A stretch of 64,000 nucleotides of DNA from Macrococcoides epidermidis (GTDB lineage: Bacteria > Bacillota > Bacilli > Staphylococcales > Staphylococcaceae): assembly GCF_042659445.1 (NCBI RefSeq), contig NZ_JBHSSR010000001.1. One strand, 5' to 3'. Under the pieces are notes generated by a model, which was given only the letters and a program-made list of their open reading frames with translations, searched no databases and had not been told where the DNA came from. The position numbers and the translations under genes are program-made. Positions 24,888-35,082 of this stretch are shown in pieces (position 1 is the stretch's first letter; each line of letters opens with the position of its first letter).

Positions 24888-27596
24888 TTATTGCGTTAAC
24901 TTATCTCTTAAAACCATTTGTAGAATACCACCATGACGGTAGTAATCTAATTCTACTTCTGAGTCAAATCGTGCTAAAGCATTGAATTCAACAACAGTTC
25001 CATCAGTTTTCACTGCAGTAACTTTCACTTCATCACGTGGTTTGATACCTTCATTGATTTCAACTGAGAATGTTTCAGAACCATCTAACCCTAATGCATC
25101 TGCAGAATCACCTTTTAAGAATTGTAAAGGTAATACACCCATCATCACTAAGTTAGAACGGTGAATACGCTCGTAACTTTGAGCGATCACTGTTTTTACG
25201 CCTAAAAGATTAGTACCTTTTGCAGCCCAGTCACGACTAGAACCCATACCGTAGTCATTTCCAGCTAACACGACTAATCCTTTACCATCTGCCTGATATT
25301 TCATACAAGCATCGAAAATCGGCATTACTTCACCCGTTGGCCAATACGTTGTAAATCCACCTTCTGTACCTGGTGCGATTTGGTTTTTAATACGGATATT
25401 TGCAAATGTACCACGCATCATTACTTCATGATTACCACGACGAGAGCCATATGAGTTAAAGTCACGGATTTCAACGCCATTTTCTCTTAAGTATTTTCCT
25501 GCTGGTGTATCTTTACCGATAGCACCTGCCGGAGAAATATGGTCAGTTGTAACTGAGTCACCAAATTTACCCATAACCGCTAAATCTTTAAGTGGTGCAA
25601 TACTTCCTGGTTCTTTAGATAATCCCTGGAAGAATGTAGGATTTTGAATATATGTCGATGTCGGATCAAAATCATATAAAGGTTGATCAGTTGATTCAAT
25701 TTGGTTCCACATTTCATTTGAATTAAAGACATTTTCATATTCTTTTCTAAATAATTCTGGTGTTACAACAGCATTAACTTCATTTTTAACTTCATCAATC
25801 GTTGGCCAGATATCTTTTAAGAATACATCTTTACCATCGTGACCTTTACCGATCGGATCATTTTGTAAATCGATGTCAACAGTACCAGCTAACGCGTATG
25901 CCACAACAAGTTGCGGTGAAGCAAGGTAGTTTGCTTTCACTAATGGATGAATACGACCTTCAAAGTTACGGTTACCAGATAATACAGAAGTTACTAATAA
26001 ATCTTCTTTTGAAATTGTTTCTTCAATTTCAGGTAATAACGGACCTGAGTTACCGATACATGTCGTACATCCGTAACCGACAGTATTAAATCCTAATTGA
26101 TTAAGATACGTTTGTAATCCTGAATCTTCAAGATATCCTGTAACAACTTTAGAACCCGGTGCTAATGAAGTTTTCACATAAGCAGGCACTTGTAATCCTT
26201 TTTCTACAGCTTTTTTAGCAACTAATCCAGCACCTAACATCACGTAAGGGTTTGATGTATTTGTACAAGATGTAATCGCCGCAATTGCGATATCTCCCGT
26301 TTTCATTGTGATGGATTTACCATCAGCAAGTGTAGCCGATGCAGTTTTATCAAATTCAGCTTTATCTAATCCATGACCTTGATTGCCCGCTTTAGCAGTA
26401 ACGGATTTCACAAATTCTTTTTTCATATCGCTAAGTTTGATTAAATCTTGAGGACGTTTCGGTCCTGATAATGAAGCTTCCACAGTTGAAAGATCTAAAT
26501 TTAATGTATCAGTGTACGTAGGATCTTCTTTATCTGTTGTAAAAAACATGTCATTCTTTACTAAATATTCTTTTACAAGCTGGATATGTGCTTCATCACG
26601 ACCTGTTAAACGCATATAATTTAAAGCTTCTTCATCAACTGGGAAGAAACCACACGTAGCACCATATTCAGGGGCCATATTAGCAATTGTCGCACGGTCT
26701 GCAAGTGGTAAGTTCACTACACCTGGGCCGAAGAATTCAACAAATTTACCGACAACACCTTTTTTACGTAATTCCTGAGTCACACGTAACGCTAAGTCAG
26801 TGGCAGTTGCACCTTCAGGAAGTTCTCCCGTCAGTTTTACACCAATTACTTCCGGTACAGGGAAATAAGATGGTTGACCAAGCATACCCGCTTCTGCTTC
26901 AATTCCACCTACACCCCATCCAAGTACACCGATACCATTGATCATCGTTGTATGTGAGTCAGTACCTACTAACGTATCAGGGAAAGTAACTTGTTCACCA
27001 TTTACGTCACGTACGTGAACAACGTTCGCTAAATATTCTAAGTTTACTTGATGTACGATACCTGTTGCTGGCGGAACCGCACGATAGTTATCAAATGCTT
27101 TTGTCGCCCAGTTTAAGAATTGATAACGTTCTTTGTTACGTGCAAATTCTAACTCCATGTTACGTTTTAATGCAGTTTCATTACCATAGGCATCCACTTG
27201 TACAGAGTGGTCAATTACTAAATCTACAGGTACTTCCGGATTAATCTTCGTAACATCCCCACCAACGTCATCCATTGCTTTACGAAGTGATGCTAAGTCA
27301 ACGACCGCAGGCACACCAGTAAAGTCCTGTAAAATAACACGTGATGGTTTAAACGGCACTTCAGCGTTTGGATCATTCTTTTTGCCCCATTTTACTAAAT
27401 GCTTAATATGATCCTCGTTAATTACACGACCATCATATTGGCGTAACACTGATTCTAGTAATACACGAATAGAATAAGGTAAATTTTTAATTTCTCCTAA
27501 ACCTAATGATTCTAAAGATTTTAAACTATAAAACGTGTACGATTTACCATTTAATTCAAATATCTGTTTTGCAGTTTGTTGTAAATTTGAATTCAT
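24888..27596 (-). CDS. acnA: Aconitate hydratase
   Basis: The 902-residue aconitase A isomerises citrate and isocitrate in the TCA cycle. The cluster ligands are visible in SCTNTSNPYV and GCTTCIGNSG. The substrate and domain-4 motifs VTTDHISPAGAIGK, FNSYGSRRGNHE and GNDYGMGSSRDWAAKG are intact. In Bacillus the apo-enzyme also binds RNA, and the same could hold here. The start follows AGGGGG. A CcpC-type dyad sits about 103 nt upstream, so citrate-controlled repression is likely. It is a single gene between opuD and the thioesterase. Confidence 0.97.
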   Translation of the reverse strand: MNSNLQQTAKQIFELNGKSYTFYSLKSLESLGLGEIKNLPYSIRVLLESVLRQYDGRVINEDHIKHLVKWGKKNDPNAEVPFKPSRVILQDFTGVPAVVDLASLRKAMDDVGGDVTKINPEVPVDLVIDHSVQVDAYGNETALKRNMELEFARNKERYQFLNWATKAFDNYRAVPPATGIVHQVNLEYLANVVHVRDVNGEQVTFPDTLVGTDSHTTMINGIGVLGWGVGGIEAEAGMLGQPSYFPVPEVIGVKLTGELPEGATATDLALRVTQELRKKGVVGKFVEFFGPGVVNLPLADRATIANMAPEYGATCGFFPVDEEALNYMRLTGRDEAHIQLVKEYLVKNDMFFTTDKEDPTYTDTLNLDLSTVEASLSGPKRPQDLIKLSDMKKEFVKSVTAKAGNQGHGLDKAEFDKTASATLADGKSITMKTGDIAIAAITSCTNTSNPYVMLGAGLVAKKAVEKGLQVPAYVKTSLAPGSKVVTGYLEDSGLQTYLNQLGFNTVGYGCTTCIGNSGPLLPEIEETISKEDLLVTSVLSGNRNFEGRIHPLVKANYLASPQLVVAYALAGTVDIDLQNDPIGKGHDGKDVFLKDIWPTIDEVKNEVNAVVTPELFRKEYENVFNSNEMWNQIESTDQPLYDFDPTSTYIQNPTFFQGLSKEPGSIAPLKDLAVMGKFGDSVTTDHISPAGAIGKDTPAGKYLRENGVEIRDFNSYGSRRGNHEVMMRGTFANIRIKNQIAPGTEGGFTTYWPTGEVMPIFDACMKYQADGKGLVVLAGNDYGMGSSRDWAAKGTNLLGVKTVIAQSYERIHRSNLVMMGVLPLQFLKGDSADALGLDGSETFSVEINEGIKPRDEVKVTAVKTDGTVVEFNALARFDSEVELDYYRHGGILQMVLRDKLTQ

Positions 27597-27698
27597 ATTC
27601 GTTCCCCCTAAAGATTATTAAAGCCTTTACAACCCTATTTTAATCAAAATAGAATGAGAAGTAAATATTATCACATTCCAAATAAGCTATACCAGTTT

Positions 27699-27713
27699 AT
27701 AAGTTTTACTTAT
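27699..27713. promoter_or_regulatory. CcpC/CcpE-type operator of acnA
   Basis: ATAA-N7-TTAT matches exactly the dyad bound by CcpC upstream of citB in Bacillus. An additional ATAA at 27681 lies nearby. The site is 103 nt upstream of the acnA start. Confidence 0.6.
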
Positions 27714-27716
27714 GAT

Positions 27717-27756
27717 AAAAAGACAGTTCAAGTAAAATAACCTGAACTGTCTTTAC
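27717..27756 (-). terminator. Terminator of opuD
   Basis: The stem aagacagttca / tgaactgtctt has a loop of about 12 nt just after the opuD stop, followed on the minus strand by tttatcat. Confidence 0.7.
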
Positions 27757-27758
27757 TA

Positions 27759-29312
27759 TTATTTATTTTTCTGAGGATTGACCTCATAAGTTTTATTTCT
27801 AAACTTTTTATCGGGTTTCAACGTTAACCCAAGCCTCATTCTTTCTTTATTTCCGTCTTTATAGACAGAAACTAACATCAACATTAATACAAATGAGAAT
27901 GGGAAAGCTGCAATGATCGCTGCGCTTTGCAATGCAGAAAGACCACCTGCATAAATTAACACAAGCGCGATTAAAGATTGCGCAACACCCCAAATCACTT
28001 TAATATAGTTTGCTGGTTCTAAAGAGCCGTTTGTAGACTGCATACCTAATACAAACGTCGCAGAATCTGCTGACGTTATAAAGAAAGTACAAATCAATGA
28101 TAAAGCTATCAATGATAAGCCCATCGCCATCGGCAAATGTTCAAAGATTGCAAACAATTGAGTTTCAACGACCATTTCACCAATTTTCGGAACATCCTTG
28201 AATACTTCAATACCTGTTACACCAAACACACTAAACCATAGTGCACTGATAATAGTAGGAACGAGTAATACACCGATTAAAAATTCACGAATCGTTCTTC
28301 CTTTTGAAACACGTGCGATAAAGATACCAACAAATGGGCTCCAGCTCATCCACCAGCCCCAATAATAAATTGTCCAGCTGTTCATCCAGTCATGTTTATT
28401 TTTATCAAGTGGCGCAACATCAAAACTCATACTTAAGAAATTCTGTAATAAATTACCGATTGATGTTGAAAACATATTTAAAATTAATACTGTTGGACCT
28501 AAAAATAATACTGCAAATAATAATAATGTTGCGAGCGTAATATTTGCATTACTTAAAATTTGGATACCTTTTGATAAGCCACTCCACGCACTTATCAAGA
28601 ATAATATTGTAACGATAATAACAATGATTAATTTCACGTTAAATGTATTTGGAATATTAAAGAGATAATGCAAACCACCATTGATCTGCTGAGCACCCAT
28701 ACCAAGTGAAACTGCAACCCCTACTACTGTTGCAAATACTGCAAGTACATCAATGATTGTTCCAATCCATCCATCAACCTTATTCCCTAACACAGGACGT
28801 AGTGTTCTTGAAATTAATCCTGGTTCACCTTTTCTAAATTGTGCATATGCAAGTCCAAGCGCTACAACGCCATATGTTGCCCACGCATGAAATCCCCAGT
28901 GGAAAAATGTATAACGAAATGCATCTTTCATCGCTTCATCCGTCTCTGGTTCAGCAACAGGTGAGGTAATAAAATGACTTAAAGGTTCTGATGCACCATA
29001 AAAGACTAAACCGATCCCCATACCTGCACTAAATAACATTGCAAACCATGAGATTGTACTAAATTCAGGTTTATCCTTTGGTTTACCTAATTTAAGTTTA
29101 CCGATCGGACTTAATATTAAGAATAAACATGTAAAGACAAATATAGAAGTCACCATAACATAATACCAACCAAAATATTTAGAAATCCATTGGTTAATAT
29201 TACCTGTTATTTTACTAAATTCTTCTGGAATAGTAATACCTAAAATCACTGTAACGGCCACTAAAGCTAGTGCAATAAAAAATACAGGTGTTAATTTTCT
29301 ACCTTCTTTCAT
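27759..29312 (-). CDS. opuD: BCCT-family glycine betaine transporter
   Basis: The 517-residue protein has 12 predicted spans and the BCCT motifs: FSAGMGIGLVFYGASEPLSHF (about residues 90-110), a substrate-site tryptophan cluster in YYWGWWMSWSPFVGIFIARVSKGRT, and the GxGxG-type stretch VAVSLGMGAQQ. It imports glycine betaine or related osmolytes with sodium. Its place next to mscL and acnA matches S. aureus opuD2. The hydrophilic C-terminal tail (about 30 residues, KKFRNKTYEVNPQKNK) may sense osmolarity, as in BetP. The start follows GAGAGGAG. Choline as substrate cannot be excluded. Confidence 0.9.
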   Translation of the reverse strand: MKEGRKLTPVFFIALALVAVTVILGITIPEEFSKITGNINQWISKYFGWYYVMVTSIFVFTCLFLILSPIGKLKLGKPKDKPEFSTISWFAMLFSAGMGIGLVFYGASEPLSHFITSPVAEPETDEAMKDAFRYTFFHWGFHAWATYGVVALGLAYAQFRKGEPGLISRTLRPVLGNKVDGWIGTIIDVLAVFATVVGVAVSLGMGAQQINGGLHYLFNIPNTFNVKLIIVIIVTILFLISAWSGLSKGIQILSNANITLATLLLFAVLFLGPTVLILNMFSTSIGNLLQNFLSMSFDVAPLDKNKHDWMNSWTIYYWGWWMSWSPFVGIFIARVSKGRTIREFLIGVLLVPTIISALWFSVFGVTGIEVFKDVPKIGEMVVETQLFAIFEHLPMAMGLSLIALSLICTFFITSADSATFVLGMQSTNGSLEPANYIKVIWGVAQSLIALVLIYAGGLSALQSAAIIAAFPFSFVLMLMLVSVYKDGNKERMRLGLTLKPDKKFRNKTYEVNPQKNK

Positions 29313-29619
29313 TAAAAAACTCCTCTCTAATTATTAAAAACAGTCTATAGTATAACAAAGAGAAAAGTTAATTTCAAATAAATAAATATTAAGAAAATAT
29401 CAAAATGAAAAATTTAAATCGTTTTCATTGCTATTTCTTTATAATCTAAAAATTTTATTTCTCATCACCTCATTTCAAATATACTTATTATTTATAATTG
29501 AAAGAAATATTATTTGTAAAATGATAAAAATTTAATAAAAATTAATTTAATAAATAAATAGAGATTGATTTTTTATATTTTTGATTGTAAAATAGAATTA
29601 TTATAGGAGGTGACTATAC
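29313..29619. other. Intergenic region between opuD and mscL
   Basis: This 307-bp, very AT-rich gap separates two divergent osmotic-response genes. On the minus strand TGAAAACGATTTAA (29414-29427) fits 13 of 14 positions of the catabolite-repression (cre) consensus TGWAANCGNTNWCA, about 100 nt upstream of opuD. No other coding or RNA element was seen. Confidence 0.35.
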
Positions 29620-29988
29620 ATGTCATTAATAAAAGAATTTAAAGAATTTGCTATTAAAGGAAACGTTCTTGATTTAGCAGTTGCAGTGGTAATCGGTGCA
29701 GCATTTGGTAAAATCGTATCTTCATTAGTAGCAGATGTTATTATGCCAATAATCGGTCTTATCTTTGGTGATACTGATTTCGCATCAAACTGGGCTTATA
29801 AAGGTATTAAATATGGTGTCTTCATTCAATCTATCGTTGATTTCTTAATCGTTGCCGCAGCCATCTTCTTATTCGTTAAATTAATCAATAAATTAACACG
29901 TAAGAGCGATGTTGAAGAAGTTGAGGAAGCAGTAGAAGAAAATACTGTATTATTAACTGAAATTAGAGATTTATTGCGTTCTAAATAA
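29620..29988 (+). CDS. mscL: Large-conductance mechanosensitive channel
   Basis: The 122-residue protein has the MscL architecture. The amphipathic start MSLIKEFKEFAIKGN is followed by the pore-lining TM1 (LDLAVAVVIGAAFGKIVSSL), an extracellular loop, TM2 (about residues 72-95) and a charged helical C-terminus (DVEEVEEAVEENTVLLTEIRDLL). It forms a homopentamer that opens under membrane tension and releases solutes on sudden dilution. It is divergent from the betaine importer opuD, so uptake and release genes are neighbours. The start follows TAGGAGGTGA. Confidence 0.96.
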   Translation: MSLIKEFKEFAIKGNVLDLAVAVVIGAAFGKIVSSLVADVIMPIIGLIFGDTDFASNWAYKGIKYGVFIQSIVDFLIVAAAIFLFVKLINKLTRKSDVEEVEEAVEENTVLLTEIRDLLRSK

Positions 29989-29992
29989 TATT

Positions 29993-30024
29993 AAAAAGAG
30001 ATTGCGATTGCAATCTCTTTTTCT
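29993..30024. terminator. Bidirectional terminator
   Basis: The stem aaaaagagattgc / gcaatctcttttt has a 4-nt loop. It lies between mscL and the convergent Sco1-like gene. Confidence 0.85.
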
Positions 30025-30032
30025 TATCTTTT

Positions 30033-30659
30033 TTACTTTTTATAAGGTCCTTCTTTTATCATTGTCTTCACATCTTCAACAATTTCTGCTTTCGGAAATT
30101 TTTTATCTCCAGTATCTTTTCCTGCATAATCTTTCATAATTACACCATTTTGGTCAACTAAGTAAAACGATGTACCATGTGTCGCCTGATCATTGTCAGC
30201 AGTCGGTGGAACGACAATCGTTTTAAAATTCTCTTCTGCAAACTGTCGGATGAACTTTTCATCATAATCAGTAACAGCTGTCCACACACCTTTTGGCGGA
30301 TTATACTGATTAATATATTTTTTCAATTTTTCAGGCGTGTCTTTCTTTGGATCCACACTAAAACTAATAATTCCGTAGTCTTTAGGAGATACACCCTCTT
30401 TTTTCAGTTCATCTGCAACTTGACTCATATTATAAGTCATCGGTGGACAAACAGTTTTACAGTTAGTAAAGATAAAATCTACTAACCAGACTTTGCCTTT
30501 CAAATCTTTCTCAGAAATTGCTTTACCTTCTTCATTTGTCCCTGAAAATTCAGTAATGGTATTCCCAAATAAAGACTTCGGTACTATTCTTGAATTACTA
30601 CAAGCCGCAAAAATAAATAAAGTAGTTAAAATAATTGTAAAAATTCGTAATTTTTTCAT
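30033..30659 (-). CDS. Sco1/SenC-family copper-binding lipoprotein
   Basis: The 208-residue lipoprotein has a signal peptide with the lipobox FAAC (Cys20). The mature thioredoxin-like domain carries the Sco copper ligands: CKTVC (Cys67 and Cys71) and His161 in ATHGTSFYLVD. Proteins of this family deliver copper to the CuA site of cytochrome c oxidase or act in thiol maintenance. It is a single gene between mscL and sbcC. The ccdA and ccdC genes 6 kb away serve the same respiratory maturation theme. The start follows AGGAGGG. Confidence 0.9.
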   Translation of the reverse strand: MKKLRIFTIILTTLFIFAACSNSRIVPKSLFGNTITEFSGTNEEGKAISEKDLKGKVWLVDFIFTNCKTVCPPMTYNMSQVADELKKEGVSPKDYGIISFSVDPKKDTPEKLKKYINQYNPPKGVWTAVTDYDEKFIRQFAEENFKTIVVPPTADNDQATHGTSFYLVDQNGVIMKDYAGKDTGDKKFPKAEIVEDVKTMIKEGPYKK

Positions 30660-30768
30660 AATTCCCTCCTATTTATCAAACATTAATATAACAAATAATA
30701 GGTGTAATGAGTATATGAATACAACGAAAGTTTTGTCATAATTATTACAATTTTTAAGATTCCTGAAA

Positions 30769-33700
30769 TTATTGAATGATAAATGTGGCACTGCTATCAA
30801 AACCGTTCGACTCAATCTTTAATATTGCTGGTATTCTTTCTTTGAGTAATTGTACATGACTAATCATTCCAACGAGTTTACCTGATGTTTGCAGATCGAT
30901 TAATGCGTTAACTGCTACTTCTAAAGTTTCATCATCCAACGTTCCAAAACCTTCATCAATAAACACAGATTCCAGATGAATCCCCCCAGAAATTTGCATC
31001 ACAAAATCTGATAAGCCTAATGCTAGGCATAATGAGGCAATAAACGTCTCTCCTCCAGACAATGAAGATATATTTCTCGTTTTATTCGCATTATAATCAA
31101 ATACATCTATAACAAGGCCTTGTCTGCCACCACCTCGCTTTTCAGCACGACGTCGTAACTCATAACGATTACCCGTCATCTGTCTTAGTCGATTATTAGC
31201 TAATAGCAATGTCTGTTCCAGATAATACATTAATACATAAGTTTCAATATCTATCTTCTGAGCATTATTTCCATTTAAAGCATCGCTCAATAATACAAGT
31301 GATCTTACATCTTTCATTGTTGATTCATAATAAGTAAGTCTATCTTCAAGCTTTATAAACTGGTTTGTATAATTCTGATATTTCTCCTGCATAGAACCAA
31401 CATTTGAAACCAGTTCATCTATCATTTCTCTCATTGTTTCTAGTTCCTGATGCAAATTATCCAGATTAGGTGATTTACGATTGTCAATAATCTGATTGAA
31501 TCGATCTATTTCATTGGATAGTGTAAGTCGCTTATCATGGAACGCTTTAATTTCTTTCTCAAATTGTTCAATAATAACACTAATATTTTTATCAGTATAC
31601 TTTAGTTTAATTGCTTCAGGGATTTGATATTGTTCTATTCTTTCATTGTAAAGTTGAATTGATTGAACGATTTCTTCTTTTTGTCTGTTCAAACTCTCAA
31701 CATTTTGATGAATAACCAGTTTTTCTTTTTCGTCTTGTGCGATATTATCTTTACATTGTTCAAAGGACGATTCATAAGTTGAGATTTCATTTTTATAGGT
31801 ATTGAATCGTTTGATAAATGACTCGTGATTATCCGTATTCGTATCTTGCAGAAACTTTGAAAAATCAGATGCGTCTGTGTGATATTGTTTCTCGACCACA
31901 GTAACTTCCTCTTGAATTGATTTAAGTGATTCAACAAATTGAACTGTTTCATCGTGTGCTGCGTCAAGCGTATGTAATTGCTCTTGATACTTTAAATTAA
32001 CATTTGTTAGTTCCAGAAGTTCATTATCTGCACGTTTTATATCATGAGAAAGTACCTTAATATTAGCTTGTACCTGTTCCTGTATTGCCAAATACACTGC
32101 ATTACCTATATTTTCGATTGTTATATTATCAATCCATTCATTTAATGCACCAATTTCGATTGTATTAAATTTCGATTTATCTTCATCATGAATATGAGTA
32201 ATTGATGGAATTTTTTCAAGTTCATTTATGTAAATTTCAATAGAAGTACTCAATTTTTGCTGACGTTGTTTCATTTGTTCTAGTTCTATTTGGTATTTAT
32301 GTGCTTCTATATGTGATGTATCATCTAGATTGTGAATAACATTCGCACAAACCGGACATTTATCCCCAACATTTAATTGAGATTTGATGTTTTCTATTTG
32401 TTCAACATCCTGTACTTTCTCACTACTTTGTAAATCATTTAATTTACTTTTTAATGATTTTATTGATTCATCGATATTTTGATAGGATTCCTTAGTTGAT
32501 AGCAAACGGTCTAATTGTTGTATAATTTTTGATAATGTAACAATCTGCATCTTAACTTTTGTGATTGTATTGTCCAGTGTGGTAATTTTTGAATCATTTT
32601 CAAGTACTTGCGTTTGTATCAACTGTTTTTCTCTTTCATAGTTTTGCGCATCATTTACTTTTTCTTGTATTGATTCAATCTTATTTGTTAAAGTGGTTAT
32701 TTTTTCTTTACTTTTACGAATATCTTGCTGTAAATTTTTATATTTTGAATGTGTATAACGCTCATTTTGAACAACATATTTTTTCTTTTCAGTGATATCT
32801 TCATAACTTTGTTGAAATGTTTCTTGTTGCTTACGTAATACTTTCAACCTTTTTTCTATTTCCTGAAATTGAATGTTAAGGCGCTTTATGTTTTGTTCTA
32901 CTATTTCTCTTTTCTTAATATGAGAAAATAAATCATTTTCAATCATCTTATAATGATCAAACTGAATAAGGTATTTTAAATCATTTTGCTTGTCATTAAT
33001 ATTTTTTTCGTTTTCCATTAAACGAATACGTTCCGCTTCATGTTCCTTTAATTGTATGATACTATCATTTAAAATTTCTGCGTCACTTACTTCTTTCTCT
33101 TTTTCCTTTAACAAATTACGTTTAATTTCAAGCGTTTCTTTAGACTTTTTAATTTCATCATTCATCGTTAATAAAGCAGATTGAATTGCATCACGTTTAT
33201 CGGTATAAGTTTTTGCCCCATTTTGATCGATTAGTCCATTGAACATGGCAAACTGGACACCTATTTCAGATTCTAATGCCAGCATTTCTTTTTGATCCTG
33301 CTGAACTTTTTCTCGCAGTTGTGCAGACAACTTTTGAATGTTCGTCGTATCGAAAAGTGTACGTAATATATCTGACTTTTCTTTTGATCCCGAGACAAGT
33401 AATGATTTAAATTCACCTTGTGGTAATATAAAAATTTTTCTAAATTGATGGGCATCCAGCTTTATAATATCTTTTATCTTTTCTTTTCCAGCAGTCAGTC
33501 CAGATGCTAGCAATCGTTTCTCGTTTGCATCGATTTCATAAACATTGAGCTGAGTTGGTTTCTTCGTCTTATTACCATTTTTTATAAAGGATATGTCTCT
33601 GTAAATTTCATATTGTTTGCCCTGCATATAAAAGTTATAGATAACTTCTGTGGGTTCATCATCCTGTGCATTTATATTTCTTAAATTTGATTCCTCACGA

Positions 33701-33876
33701 TCACTCGTCGACGCGACACCAAATAATGCGTACATCATCCCATCAAATATCGTCGTTTTTCCTGCACCGGTCTTACCACTGATTAGAAACAGCTGATGAT
33801 TTTGAAGGCTTTTAAAATCGATTGTTTCTTCCTTAAAAGGACCAAATGCTTTTAACGTTAATGTATTAGGTCTCAT
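30769..33876 (-). CDS. sbcC: Exonuclease subunit SbcC
   Basis: The 1035-residue SMC-like ATPase is the partner of SbcD in the Mre11-Rad50-type nuclease that trims hairpins and blocked ends. The Walker A is GKTGAGKTTIFDG near residue 36. Two long coiled coils surround the zinc hook CPVC at about residue 503. The ABC signature LSGGETFIASLCLALGLS and Walker B SVFIDEGFGTLDD are near the C-terminus. The ATG at 33876 follows GGAGGTGATTCAG and is chosen over one three codons upstream. It overlaps sbcD by 11 nt, so the subunits are coupled. Confidence 0.95.
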   Translation of the reverse strand: MRPNTLTLKAFGPFKEETIDFKSLQNHQLFLISGKTGAGKTTIFDGMMYALFGVASTSDREESNLRNINAQDDEPTEVIYNFYMQGKQYEIYRDISFIKNGNKTKKPTQLNVYEIDANEKRLLASGLTAGKEKIKDIIKLDAHQFRKIFILPQGEFKSLLVSGSKEKSDILRTLFDTTNIQKLSAQLREKVQQDQKEMLALESEIGVQFAMFNGLIDQNGAKTYTDKRDAIQSALLTMNDEIKKSKETLEIKRNLLKEKEKEVSDAEILNDSIIQLKEHEAERIRLMENEKNINDKQNDLKYLIQFDHYKMIENDLFSHIKKREIVEQNIKRLNIQFQEIEKRLKVLRKQQETFQQSYEDITEKKKYVVQNERYTHSKYKNLQQDIRKSKEKITTLTNKIESIQEKVNDAQNYEREKQLIQTQVLENDSKITTLDNTITKVKMQIVTLSKIIQQLDRLLSTKESYQNIDESIKSLKSKLNDLQSSEKVQDVEQIENIKSQLNVGDKCPVCANVIHNLDDTSHIEAHKYQIELEQMKQRQQKLSTSIEIYINELEKIPSITHIHDEDKSKFNTIEIGALNEWIDNITIENIGNAVYLAIQEQVQANIKVLSHDIKRADNELLELTNVNLKYQEQLHTLDAAHDETVQFVESLKSIQEEVTVVEKQYHTDASDFSKFLQDTNTDNHESFIKRFNTYKNEISTYESSFEQCKDNIAQDEKEKLVIHQNVESLNRQKEEIVQSIQLYNERIEQYQIPEAIKLKYTDKNISVIIEQFEKEIKAFHDKRLTLSNEIDRFNQIIDNRKSPNLDNLHQELETMREMIDELVSNVGSMQEKYQNYTNQFIKLEDRLTYYESTMKDVRSLVLLSDALNGNNAQKIDIETYVLMYYLEQTLLLANNRLRQMTGNRYELRRRAEKRGGGRQGLVIDVFDYNANKTRNISSLSGGETFIASLCLALGLSDFVMQISGGIHLESVFIDEGFGTLDDETLEVAVNALIDLQTSGKLVGMISHVQLLKERIPAILKIESNGFDSSATFIIQ

Positions 33877-34981
33877 CTGAATCACCTCCTGCTGTCAGTA
33901 ATGAATGAAGCGTATCAATTTGTTGATCATTTAACGTTTCTTCCGTCATTTCTTGATAGAATGTCGCTATGAGATCCATTGTATTTAGACTTGTAACATC
34001 CTTACTCATCGTAAATGTATTATTTGCTTTCAATATCGGTTTTAATTCGAGTAAATTCGGATAAATTTGTTTTAATTTAGCCATAGGTTCATTAACCGCT
34101 TCCATCTCACTAAGTTCAAGCCTTAAATATGCATGCTGATTACACTTAAGCTGTAAATGCATCGCCTCATTAAACGTTCCTTGTGCAACCTCTAAATCTC
34201 TTTCATATTTTAGAGGTTTAAAATTTACTACATTTTCATTTAAATCAAATATTCTATAACCCTTACGTTGGCCAATTTCAGAGAAAGAATAACGCATTAA
34301 ACTCCCACTATAAAAAACTTTCTCATCTTTTATTGCGTCTGGTGTATGCAGATGACCGAGCAGCGTATAGTCAAATTCATCAAATAATGATTTATTCACA
34401 TGCTCGACAGTCCCGATAACGAGTTCTCTTTCAGATTCTGTTACCGCACCACCAGCAACAAATAGATGACTGATCAATATGTTTTTCTTATTTTTATCCA
34501 TATTGTTTTCTATGTTTGATATTATCTTCTGATATGTATCCTGATGCGTTCTTATCGATTCATCATTGAAATACTGACGGGCATATGCCAGATCAATATA
34601 AGGGACTAAGTAGAAATGAACACCATCAATGATTACAGGTGTTAAACTATCTTCAATCGTAGTTGAAAGATAATATTGGAACTGCTTAAAATAATTTCTT
34701 GCATGACCTAAACGTTCAGCACCATCGTGATTTCCGCTTACAGCGAGCACCGGAATTTTTCTATCTACATTTACTGATAGTAAAAATGACTCATATACCT
34801 GCATTGCTTCCTTTGATGGTATTGAACGATCATATATATCACCTGCTATGACAAGTACATCTATGCCCTCTTCATCAATTCGTTCTATGAGCTGATTTAA
34901 AATCATCTGCTGATCATTTAGTAAAGAAAACTGATTGATTGTTCGTCCAATATGTAAATCTGCGATATGCATTATCTTCAT
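33866..34981 (-). CDS. sbcD: Exonuclease subunit SbcD
   Basis: The 371-residue calcineurin-type phosphoesterase carries the Mre11 nuclease motifs in order: MHIADLHIGR (residues 4-13), AGDIYDRSIP, VSGNHDGAE, ISHLFVAGG and LLGHLHTPD. These bind two manganese ions. The C-terminal part would contact SbcC. It starts at an ATG behind AGGTGAAAA. A terminator hairpin of the upstream DUF2922 operon lies in its promoter region. No LexA box was found here, although S. aureus sbcDC is reported to be SOS-induced. Confidence 0.95.
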   Translation of the reverse strand: MKIMHIADLHIGRTINQFSLLNDQQMILNQLIERIDEEGIDVLVIAGDIYDRSIPSKEAMQVYESFLLSVNVDRKIPVLAVSGNHDGAERLGHARNYFKQFQYYLSTTIEDSLTPVIIDGVHFYLVPYIDLAYARQYFNDESIRTHQDTYQKIISNIENNMDKNKKNILISHLFVAGGAVTESERELVIGTVEHVNKSLFDEFDYTLLGHLHTPDAIKDEKVFYSGSLMRYSFSEIGQRKGYRIFDLNENVVNFKPLKYERDLEVAQGTFNEAMHLQLKCNQHAYLRLELSEMEAVNEPMAKLKQIYPNLLELKPILKANNTFTMSKDVTSLNTMDLIATFYQEMTEETLNDQQIDTLHSLLTAGGDSDET

Positions 34982-35007
34982 ACTTTTTCACCTCAGCATT
35001 TATTATA

Positions 35008-35038
35008 CAAAAAAACACATCCCTGATATAGGGATGTG
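35008..35038 (-). terminator. Terminator of the DUF1659-DUF2922 pair
   Basis: The stem cacatccct / agggatgtg has a 5-nt loop. The run of A on its left is a T-tract on the minus strand. Confidence 0.75.
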
Positions 35039-35082
35039 CCGATGGTATATTCAACAAGTATGCATTTATTAATATGTTATTA

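Noticed and set aside
34982..35082. LexA box upstream of sbcD
   Set aside because: I looked for GAAC-N4-GTTC because sbcDC is SOS-induced in S. aureus, but no acceptable match was found.
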